DNA of 64,000 nucleotides, from positions 620,001 through 684,000 of the forward strand of contig OY829281.1 in the NCBI GenBank assembly GCA_963691715.1. The letters are read 5' to 3'. The stretch comes from HXMU1420-13 sp963691715 (GTDB taxonomy: Bacteria; Bacteroidota; Rhodothermia; Balneolales; Balneolaceae). The first letter of the stretch is position 1, and each line of letters begins with the position of its first letter. Made by a program: the position numbers and the translations under genes. Positions 56,438 through 63,344 of the stretch are shown piece by piece. The notes below the pieces were generated by a model. That model was not told where the DNA came from, did not search any database, and worked only from the letters and a program-made list of their open reading frames with translations.

Positions 56438-56538
56438 ACATAATGGGTAATTATGCGCTGGGCGCGGGGTTCGCTTCACCAGCTCTCTTGTGGGCTGGTT
56501 CTACTCACGCCCAACGCCCGCCCATAACGCCATTATGT
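56438..56538 (+). repeat. Bipartite inverted repeat I, copy 2
   Basis: Outer arms ACATAATGG (56438-56446) and CCATTATGT (56530-56538) as in copy 1, with the same GCGCTGGGCG / CGCCCAACGC inner arms. The loop is shorter by the ~21-nt difference. Confidence 0.7.
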
Positions 56539-56687
56539 TGCCATAGGCATGCCTTCGGCAAAAGTTCGCCTCCAATCCCAAGCCTCGCGATCATTTCTGA
56601 AAATCCTTTCTCGAAACCTTTCCCTTTTTTGCTTCTCTCTAACAACGCCCGGAAACCGCCCCACCCCGAACGCTTTCGGGGGATACT

Positions 56688-56800
56688 TTACATAACCGGT
56701 TTATGGGAGAACCCAGCGAATGCGTGGCTGACGAAGCAGCCCAGCTAGCTAGCGGAAGGCCATGAGCGGGGTTTACCATAAAGGCTGCACGGTTATGTAA
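56688..56800 (+). repeat. Bipartite inverted repeat II, copy 2
   Basis: Outer arms TTACATAACCG (56688-56698) and CGGTTATGTAA (56790-56800), inner arms TTTATGG and CCATAAA, unchanged from copy 1. Confidence 0.7.
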
Positions 56801-56847
56801 CAGTAGGGGCAATAGAGCTCCCCAAGTTCATAAAAGATTAAGAAGTA

Positions 56848-56979
56848 GCTTGCCTTTGAAAGGGCGATTATCGACTTTAGTTCATGCTTGGGCGTGAGGT
56901 ACATACCAATTTTTGCGCTGTTCTTGTCTGGGAAATGCAAGAGCCTCAAAAAAAAATGGCTTCGGTAAAAAAATGCTCC
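56848..56979 (+). repeat. Conserved leader before tip C (copy 2 of 3)
   Basis: Matches the leader before tip B almost base for base and includes the same ATG (56884) and the TGCTCCGACTACTA junction into the RHS core. Confidence 0.75.
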
Positions 56980-57858
56980 GACTACTATCCGTTTGGACTA
57001 ACCATGCCTGGAAGAAGTAGCAACTCTGCCAACCCCAATGACAACTATAAGTTTACCGGTTATGAAAAAGACGATGAAGCTGGTTTGGATTTATATCACG
57101 CTAATGCCCGGGGCTATGATCCCGTGCTAGGTAGGTTTATGCAGATTGATCCTCATTATTTTAATTATCCAGGAATTAGTCCATTTGCTTATGTAGGCAA
57201 TAATCCATTGGTATTAGTAGACCCAACAGGGATGGATTGGTACGATATTAATGGAGAAATCAAATGGTACGATAATGAAGGTGACCTAACAATAGATATT
57301 GATGGTGAAAAGCAGACTTTTAGTAGCTTAGGCAAAAATGTATTAGTTACTTATCATGCAAGGGATGAAGATGGCAATGAAGATGTAAACGGGGCTTTAC
57401 ACGTGCTGTATCTCGAATCAAATACTGAGGGAGCAACAGCAGCTATTGAAGGAGGTTCCGTCCCTGCAGCGATTGAAACGATGAATACGTTGGCTGAAGG
57501 CCTATATCCTGCAAGAGAACAAGCAAGAAGTTCTAAACCAGGCGAGTTAGCATTAATCATAAATGAAGGTAAAGATGTTCCAACCACGACTGGAGGGACA
57601 ATGAACGAGGTGTTTTTCCATCGAGGTAATATGGGACGGAATAGCTTAACAACTGCCAGCGGAAGTCCCATAAGTGCAGGGTGTATAACTGGACCAAGTT
57701 GTGCGGGTAGTTTAGAACGCTTTAATGCTTTTATGGAACATGCAAGGGGCTTTAGTGGTAACTTGTACGTTAGAAGCCAAAAAGATAAGCAGACAGGGAT
57801 TGTGCATTTTTCTGTAAAAATGAATACAGCAGTAGCTGATAAAACAAGAAGGAATTAA
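56884..57858 (+). CDS. Orphan RHS tip C with possible peptidoglycan-hydrolase-like His/Cys toxin
   Basis: 324 residues if the leader ATG is used. The RHS core segment (DYYPFGLTMPGRS to NNPLVLVDPTGMDW) is at ~33-115. The toxin region (about 115-324) contains H246 (VFFHRGNMGRN) and C267 (ISAGCITGPSC): an H-x-G-N and S-x-G-C arrangement like that of L,D-transpeptidase-type (YkuD-like) domains, though the similarity is weaker than for tip B and the enzyme is uncertain. Its core DNA differs more from tip A, B and D than those do among themselves. Overlaps the immunity gene by 1 nt (TAATG). Confidence 0.65.
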   Translation: MLGREVHTNFCAVLVWEMQEPQKKMASVKKCSDYYPFGLTMPGRSSNSANPNDNYKFTGYEKDDEAGLDLYHANARGYDPVLGRFMQIDPHYFNYPGISPFAYVGNNPLVLVDPTGMDWYDINGEIKWYDNEGDLTIDIDGEKQTFSSLGKNVLVTYHARDEDGNEDVNGALHVLYLESNTEGATAAIEGGSVPAAIETMNTLAEGLYPAREQARSSKPGELALIINEGKDVPTTTGGTMNEVFFHRGNMGRNSLTTASGSPISAGCITGPSCAGSLERFNAFMEHARGFSGNLYVRSQKDKQTGIVHFSVKMNTAVADKTRRN

Positions 57859-58280
57859 TGAAATACTTTGGAGCTGTTTTAAGTTTTTTTGGAGTCTTCT
57901 GTATTCTTTGTAGTAGCAATGAAAAACCAGTGGTTGATTTGCAAGGTACAAAATGGATATCTGTTATTAGTGAAGGGTATGCAGATACTTTGTCTTTTGC
58001 TGATTCAATATATATGTCTTACAGTGCAGAATTGGGATCTAGATTTTATGGGACTTATACCACACGTGAGGATACAGTTAAGTTGATCGAAATTGGAGAA
58101 TATGCAATTTTTGATAACAGTTATCACCCCTCTGAAAAACCAGTAAAATTATATCTGATCAAAAAGGGGGAGAAACTCTATTACATCAAAAGGTATTTTA
58201 TGGAAGACAACACTTGGATAGATAGTGGGTATGAATTTGAGGATCAATATTACTTTAACAAATTAAAACCTTCTGAATGA
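57858..58280 (+). CDS. Probable lipoprotein immunity protein for tip C
   Basis: A 140-residue protein whose start overlaps the tip C stop. The N-terminus (MKYFGAVLSFFGVFCILCSS) is a signal with a possible lipobox cysteine at 18, so a periplasm-facing lipoprotein is likely. The rest is beta-rich, with no family I recognise. Exported location again fits a cell-wall-directed toxin. The boundary repeat TAACCTAGTTAC lies 116 nt after its stop. Confidence 0.6.
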   Translation: MKYFGAVLSFFGVFCILCSSNEKPVVDLQGTKWISVISEGYADTLSFADSIYMSYSAELGSRFYGTYTTREDTVKLIEIGEYAIFDNSYHPSEKPVKLYLIKKGEKLYYIKRYFMEDNTWIDSGYEFEDQYYFNKLKPSE

Positions 58281-58395
58281 TATCTGAGCTACTGAATAGC
58301 TTTAAGCTTGGTGGCTTTAATAAAGCTGTCAATAGTAAGCAGGAGGGAGTCTCTATCCCAAAGATGTTTTAAGTCTGAAGCGGATGCGGAGACTT

Positions 58396-58407
58396 TAACC
58401 TAGTTAC
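58396..58407 (+). repeat. Boundary repeat TAACCTAGTTAC, copy 3
   Basis: The 12-mer follows immunity C, but no XRE/recombinase element follows it here. Its GTTAC end merges into the palindrome at 58403-58425. Confidence 0.65.
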
Positions 58408-58425
58408 GGAGCTCAGCTCCGTAAC
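58403..58425. repeat. Perfect palindrome beside boundary repeat 3
   Basis: Arms GTTACGGAGCT and AGCTCCGTAAC flank a single C. It could fold as a strong hairpin; no T-run follows, so it is not an obvious terminator. Confidence 0.7.
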
Positions 58426-58595
58426 AGATCAGGCATGAGCTTATTCCCCAATCTGGTGTAGGTATATGAACGACAAAAAATCTACCTGTGCAAGCAGGCT
58501 GGTTTCCCAAAGATTCGGGATGCCTTTTTTGGTTGGTGCTACTAAAGGGCTTTAAGTTTGGTAGCTTTAAAAATAGATCCCTAAACCACCCCGTC

Positions 58596-58708
58596 GTCAT
58601 TCTGGATGCGATCCAGAATCTGTAAGGAGTAATTCGTTGATCGCAGGCTAGCCATATAGCAAAGCAGATGGTTAGATTTCTCTCCCGATGAATCGGGATC
58701 GAAATGAC
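58596..58708. repeat. Dispersed GTCAT...ATGAC repeat, copy 1
   Basis: About 113 nt ending in GTCAT and ATGAC, with an internal TTCTGGAT/ATCCAGAA palindrome and a CCCGAT/ATCGGG palindrome. Closely similar copies are at 58924-59036 and 59827-59927. MITE- or REP-like. Confidence 0.75.
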
Positions 58709-58923
58709 AAATAAAAGAGTCATCCAGAAGGAACCAACAGAAGGATCTGCACAATGTAGATTTAGATGGAATATAGCTGTATATAAAAATCGATGCTTGC
58801 ATAACCATCCAGATCCCGGCTTTCGCTGCGGGATGACGTTAAATTAGGAACCTAGCAAGTAATGGTCATTCCCGCGTAGGCGGGAATCTAGATGCATAAA
58901 AACACATCCCAAACCATCCCATC

Positions 58924-59036
58924 GTCATTCTGGACGTGATCCAGAATCTGTAGGGAGTGATTCGTTGATCAAGGGCAGGCTATATAGCAAAGCAGATGGT
59001 TAGATTTCTCTCCCGATGAATCGGGATCGAAATGAC
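58924..59036. repeat. Dispersed GTCAT...ATGAC repeat, copy 2
   Basis: Same structure and length as copy 1 with about 10 differences. A further ~90-nt similarity to the region behind copy 3 (GTCATCCAGAACCC onwards) extends from about 59063. Confidence 0.75.
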
Positions 59037-59312
59037 AAGGAAATTGAAACAATAAACAAATAAGTCATCCAGAACCCAACTTGTAGGGTTACATATCTCG
59101 GCTTGATTTATAACACTAATGCCCCCTTTGAGGACGTGATATTGTCATTTCGAGTGCAAAGAGAAATCTAGAGATTTAACTTAATGTAGAGTAGTAGTTG
59201 ATTTACTAAAAAAATTTACCGGAATCAGCTAATCTCAAGTCATTATATTTAGTTCATGTTGTAAAATATCTGTTGCTAGGTTAAATTTATAACTATATAA
59301 ATCTAGATTAAT

Positions 59313-59531
59313 ATGAAATACGTTATTGTAATAGAAAGTACAAACACTGGTTTTAGCGCTTATGTACCGGATTTACCTGGCTGTATATCCGTAGGAAAAA
59401 CACGTAGTGAAGTAGAAGGATATATACAAGAATCTATAATGCTACATATAGAAGGACTAAAAGAAGATGGGGAAGAAATACCAAATCCTACAACTGAAAC
59501 GATGACTATGGATATCCCGAATCTTGCATGA
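59313..59531 (+). CDS. hicB: HicB-family antitoxin
   Basis: A 72-residue protein: MKYVIVIESTNTGFSAYVPD, LPGCISVGKTRSEVEGYIQE, SIMLHIEGLKEDGEEIPNPT is the HicB partial RNase H fold. It lacks an obvious C-terminal DNA-binding domain, as in the short HicB class. HicB neutralises HicA. The antitoxin precedes the toxin, with a 4-nt overlap. Confidence 0.88.
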   Translation: MKYVIVIESTNTGFSAYVPDLPGCISVGKTRSEVEGYIQESIMLHIEGLKEDGEEIPNPTTETMTMDIPNLA

Positions 59532-59716
59532 AAGTTAGGGATATTATTAAGCTGTTAACAAGTGATGGGTGGTACTTAGTAGCACAAAAAGGTAGTCATC
59601 AGCAATTCAAACATCCCGTAAAAAAAGGTAGAGTCACAGTTCCTGTACATGGCAAGAATAGTGATTTAGCTAAAGGAACGGAAAATAGTATATTAAAACA
59701 GGCTGGTCTGAAATAA
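59528..59716 (+). CDS. hicA: HicA-family mRNA interferase toxin
   Basis: A 62-residue protein with the double-stranded RNA-binding-like fold: VRDIIKLLTSDGWYLVAQKG, then GSHQQFKHP with the conserved H24, and VTVPVHGKNSDLAKGT. HicA cleaves mRNA in a ribosome-independent way. It is coupled to hicB. The pair sits alone between dispersed repeats, as mobile toxin-antitoxin modules often do. Confidence 0.88.
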   Translation: MKVRDIIKLLTSDGWYLVAQKGSHQQFKHPVKKGRVTVPVHGKNSDLAKGTENSILKQAGLK

Positions 59717-60266
59717 ACTCAATATACAGATTTTATATAACTTTGAGGCTCTACTTAAGGATTGCGGTGTTTTAAGCCAACCTAACGCGAGAATCCGCTT
59801 GAGTAAAATAAGCAAGAGGGGTGTACGCGATCCAGAATCTGTAAGGAGTGATTTGTTGATCACGGGCTAGCCATATAGCAAAGCAGATGGTTAGATTTCT
59901 CTCCCGATGAATCGGGATCGAAATGACAAAGAAAGGAAGCAATAAACCAAAAAGTCATCCAGAACCCGAATTGTAGGGTTACATATCTTGGATTGATTCA
60001 TCTATAACACTAATGCTCGCTTTGAGGACGTGAAAGTGTCATTTCGAGAGCAATTCGAAATCTAGCTCGCATTCTAGAATAAGCATACCTATTCGTAAAT
60101 CGAGAGTTATCCATAAACCAAAGTTTTAAATATTTATCATCATTTAATTAATCTTAAAAATAAAAGTCCCATTAAAAAAATTATGTTTGTTAACTCTTTA
60201 CAAAAATAGACTTTTAAACCTTATCAAAAATGAGTTACTTGAAGTTCTAATTTTACATCTATTTCT
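59717..60266. other. Intergenic region with dispersed repeat copy 3
   Basis: 550 nt with no gene. The first part carries repeat copy 3 (59827-59927) and a downstream ~90-nt stretch shared with the region after copy 2. The last ~150 nt are A+T-rich and probably contain the promoter of the S9 peptidase. Confidence 0.65.
59827..59927. repeat. Dispersed GTCAT...ATGAC repeat, copy 3 (5' truncated)
   Basis: Aligns with copies 1 and 2 from GCGATCCAGAATCTG onward; the first ~12 nt including GTCAT are missing. Confidence 0.7.
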
Positions 60267-63005
60267 ATGAAAGAAACATATACATATGCCCTCATTTTGG
60301 TAGTGTTAGTACTACCGACTAATTTATTTGCTCAAAAAGTACTCAGCTTTGAGGATGTAATGAAATTCGAAAATATTACTTCTCCTCAAATATCTGATCA
60401 AGGTAATTGGTTAATTTATGACGTCTGGCCAGATCGTGGAGATGGATATGTAGTCGCTAACCAAGTAAACGGGGAAATAGAATATAAAATCACACTAGGT
60501 AAAAACCCAGTTATTTCATCTAATGAGCTATGGGTGGCTGCTAAAAGAGAAGTTTCATTGGCCATTCAATTGAAAGAAGGGAGAAAGGGACCCAAGCCTG
60601 GAATAAGTCTACTTTCATTAAGTGATGGTTCTATCGCTCAATTTGATAGTATTTCAGCGTTTGATTTTTCAAATGATGGAAAATGGTTGGTTTATAAACA
60701 TCTTCAACGCAAAGAGATTGAAGATTTAAAATTAGAGAATAAAAAAATAGGGACAAAATTAACGCTTCGAGAATTACAAAGCGAAGAAGAATTTTCGTTT
60801 AAATTTGTTACGGCTTTTGAATTTGATAGTCTTTCAAATTTCCTAGCTTATTCCGTGATTGATACTTCCAATATGGAAAACGGGTTATATATATTTGATC
60901 TCGAATCCAAAGAATCGATACCCATTCACACCATGGAATCAGGACTTTATTCCAACATTACTTGGGCTCCAAAAAGCTCGAATCTAGCTTTTACAGCTGC
61001 TTCTTATGATACATCTTACATCGATAATGATGCCGATCTAAAATTATGGACATCCAGAAATCAGCGATTGGAAACATTGGTTTCTGCTGATGAAATCGAT
61101 GCTGAATATGCCTTAACTTCACTAAATCGATTGGTATTTACACATGACGGCGATCGTCTGTTCTTTGGACTAAGAGATCGTGAAATGGTGGATTTAGAGC
61201 GCCAAGAAGATGAGGAAGAAGGGGAAATCGATATTTATGATATCGACTCGATCATCGAAGATCGTGGACTCGATATCTGGCATGGCGATGATCCATTCAT
61301 CAAAACACATGAGATTCAAACCTGGAATAGCCGAAAGAATCATTTATACATGGCGGTGTATCATTTTGGAAGACGAGCCAGATGGGTTCAGTTAGGGAAT
61401 AAAACCGTTCCTGATGTACAGATTCACCATAATAAGAACATAGTGTTGGCCTCCAGCAATATTCCGTATGCCCGTGAAAGAACCTGGGACGGAACGTTGA
61501 GAGATTGGTATACCATCGATCTGGATTCGGGTGAGAAAACGCAATTTCTGACTAGCAGCCGCTATTCACCCCAACTTTCAAATGGTGGAAAGTTTGCTGC
61601 ATATTATTCCAATCAGCACTGGTCATTGTATGATGTGGAAAGAAACTCATCCAGAAATCTAACCGCTGATTTGGATACCCCTTTCTATAATGAAGATCAC
61701 GATTATCCTTATCCAGTTCCGGGTTATGGCGTGGCTGGCTGGACATCAGGTGATGCTCATGTTCTGATTTACGACAAGTTCGATATCTGGACGTTTGATA
61801 CGAGAAACGGAAATGCGAATAATATCACCGGGGGGGAAGGTCGAGCTGAAAACCGCATTTTCCGAATCGAAAGAGTGGAAGAGAATTGGGATGCGTTTAG
61901 TACCGATGAAGATTTACTGCTTACTTCATATCACGATGTGAAAAAGAATTTCGGTTTCTATTCAACCGGAATCACCGATTCGGATGTGACCGAGTTACTG
62001 GAAGAAGATAAAAAGTTTACTTTTGTATCTAAGGCAAGAGGTTCTGATGAAATGTTGTATAAACGGGAAGCCTACGATGAATTCCCGAATCTTTGGGTGG
62101 CAGATTCATGGTTGTTTGAGGAAACGGCACAACAAACCAATTTGAATGAAAACCTGAGTGAACGATGGAATTGGGGAAAAGCGGAGTTGGTAGATTGGCT
62201 TAGTACCGATGGAACCTACATGCAGGGAGTAGTTATTAAGCCCGATGATTACGATCCGAATAAGCGATATCCAGTTATGACCTACTATTATCGCTTTTTT
62301 ACAAATCGATTACATGATTTTAACGAACCGCGCACCAATCACCGGCCGGTATTTGCACAGTATGTGAGTGATGGATACGTGGTGTTCCTACCTGATGTAC
62401 GTTTTGAAATTGGTCGACCTGGTTTTGCAGCTACCAAAAGTGTGGTGCCTGGGGTTCAAAAATTGGTTGAGCTAGGTATTGCTGATCCTGACAAACTCGG
62501 CTTGCATGGGCATTCCTGGAGTGGCTATCAAACGGCCTTTATTGTAACTCAGACAGATATTTTTGATGCGGCTGTTTCCGGAGCTCCTGTTAGTAATATG
62601 ACTAGCGCCTACAGTGGCATTCGGTGGGCATCTGGACTAGCGCGTCAATTTCAATATGAGCAAACACAAAGTAGGATAGGAGCGCCTTTAGTGGAAGCTC
62701 CATTAACATATATTGAAAATTCCCCGGTCTTTTATGCGGATAAAATTACCACGCCGATGTTGATCCAACATGGGGATGACGATGGGGCCGTACCGTGGTA
62801 CCAAAGTATTGAGATGTATTTAGCAATGCGGCGCTATGATAAAGACGTGATCTTCCTGCAATACCATGGAGAACCTCATCACTTACAGAAATTCGAGAAC
62901 AAGCTGGATTATGCCATCCGTATGAAAGAATATTTTGATTTTTACCTGAAGGACGAAGGTAAACCAGAATGGATAATTTCAGGAGAGAGGTTTCAAGGGA
63001 GGTAA
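60267..63005 (+). CDS. Secreted S9 family prolyl-oligopeptidase-type peptidase
   Basis: A 912-residue protein with a signal peptide (YALILVVLVLPTNLFAQ). A beta-propeller N-terminal region (about 30-600) carries WD-like strands. The C-terminal alpha/beta hydrolase holds the triad S750 (LHGHSWSGYQTAF), D839 (HGDDDGAVPW) and probably H871 (GEPHHLQ). S9 enzymes cleave peptides or act as exported amino-acyl peptidases; the propeller restricts substrates to short peptides. No type IX sorting domain is visible. It lies between the HicBA repeats and cassette D. Confidence 0.9.
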   Translation: MKETYTYALILVVLVLPTNLFAQKVLSFEDVMKFENITSPQISDQGNWLIYDVWPDRGDGYVVANQVNGEIEYKITLGKNPVISSNELWVAAKREVSLAIQLKEGRKGPKPGISLLSLSDGSIAQFDSISAFDFSNDGKWLVYKHLQRKEIEDLKLENKKIGTKLTLRELQSEEEFSFKFVTAFEFDSLSNFLAYSVIDTSNMENGLYIFDLESKESIPIHTMESGLYSNITWAPKSSNLAFTAASYDTSYIDNDADLKLWTSRNQRLETLVSADEIDAEYALTSLNRLVFTHDGDRLFFGLRDREMVDLERQEDEEEGEIDIYDIDSIIEDRGLDIWHGDDPFIKTHEIQTWNSRKNHLYMAVYHFGRRARWVQLGNKTVPDVQIHHNKNIVLASSNIPYARERTWDGTLRDWYTIDLDSGEKTQFLTSSRYSPQLSNGGKFAAYYSNQHWSLYDVERNSSRNLTADLDTPFYNEDHDYPYPVPGYGVAGWTSGDAHVLIYDKFDIWTFDTRNGNANNITGGEGRAENRIFRIERVEENWDAFSTDEDLLLTSYHDVKKNFGFYSTGITDSDVTELLEEDKKFTFVSKARGSDEMLYKREAYDEFPNLWVADSWLFEETAQQTNLNENLSERWNWGKAELVDWLSTDGTYMQGVVIKPDDYDPNKRYPVMTYYYRFFTNRLHDFNEPRTNHRPVFAQYVSDGYVVFLPDVRFEIGRPGFAATKSVVPGVQKLVELGIADPDKLGLHGHSWSGYQTAFIVTQTDIFDAAVSGAPVSNMTSAYSGIRWASGLARQFQYEQTQSRIGAPLVEAPLTYIENSPVFYADKITTPMLIQHGDDDGAVPWYQSIEMYLAMRRYDKDVIFLQYHGEPHHLQKFENKLDYAIRMKEYFDFYLKDEGKPEWIISGERFQGR

Positions 63006-63107
63006 GAGCATTGAACATTCTATATTCAATATTTAACATTAAATAAACATCTGTCGGTCATTCCTGCGAATGCAGGAATATGGATTTGATTAAAGTATTA
63101 TCAAATC

Positions 63108-63131
63108 TGGTTCAAGTGTCCACTTGGACCA
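63108..63131. repeat. REP-like palindrome
   Basis: TGGTTCAAGTG and CACTTGGACCA flank TC; the arms pair at 10 of 11 positions. Another palindrome, ATTCCTGCGAATGCAGGAAT, lies at about 63060. Confidence 0.6.
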
Positions 63132-63207
63132 GCACCTTCTTCAGATACGCACAAGCGTGGGGTACGTTGATCAAGGTTTAGTCATAAATCAACGTCATGC
63201 AAAGGTC

Positions 63208-63344
63208 GCTTGCCTTTGAAAGGGCGATTATCGACTTTAGTTCATGCTTGGGCGTGAGCTACATACCAATTTTTGCGCTGTTCTTGTCTGGGAAATGCAA
63301 GAGCCTCAAAAAAAAACGGCTTCGGTAAAAAAATGCTCCGACTA
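63208..63344 (+). repeat. Conserved leader before tip D (copy 3 of 3)
   Basis: Matches the leaders of tips B and C from GCTTGCCTTTG through the ATG at 63244 to TGCTCCGACTA, with about two changes in the first 100 nt. No other part of the recombinase element is present upstream: the S9 gene ends 200 nt before. Confidence 0.75.

Larger units (their letters stand above)
56400..56883 (+). other. Non-coding tail of element copy 2
   Basis: 484 nt with no supported gene. It matches the tail of copy 1 closely apart from the missing ~21 nt. Both bipartite inverted repeats are retained. Confidence 0.6.
52163..56983 (+). mobile_element. Recombinase-containing element, copy 2 (between tip B and tip C)
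   Basis: About 4.82 kb with the same gene order as copy 1, here with an intact SymE-like gene. From the XRE gene to about position 53970 it is nearly identical to copy 1, then the two differ markedly in the ATPase C-terminus and in parts of recombinase 1, and agree again in other parts, including recombinase 2 and the tail. This pattern suggests gene conversion or recombination between copies. Confidence 0.75.
58281..59312. other. Repeat-rich intergenic region after cassette C
   Basis: About 1.03 kb without a supported gene; short complementary-strand open frames pass through the repeats and are rejected. It contains boundary repeat copy 3, a 23-nt palindrome, a pair of ~22-nt direct repeats (GCTTTAAGCTTGGTGGC at 58299, GCTTTAAGTTTGGTAGC at 58549) flanking that block, two long dispersed repeats and a palindrome ATTCCCGCGTAGGCGGGAAT near 58866. 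Confidence 0.65.

Noticed and set aside
58400..58808. Two minus-strand open frames (107 and 75 codons)
   Set aside because: They pass through dispersed palindromic repeats and have no protein features.
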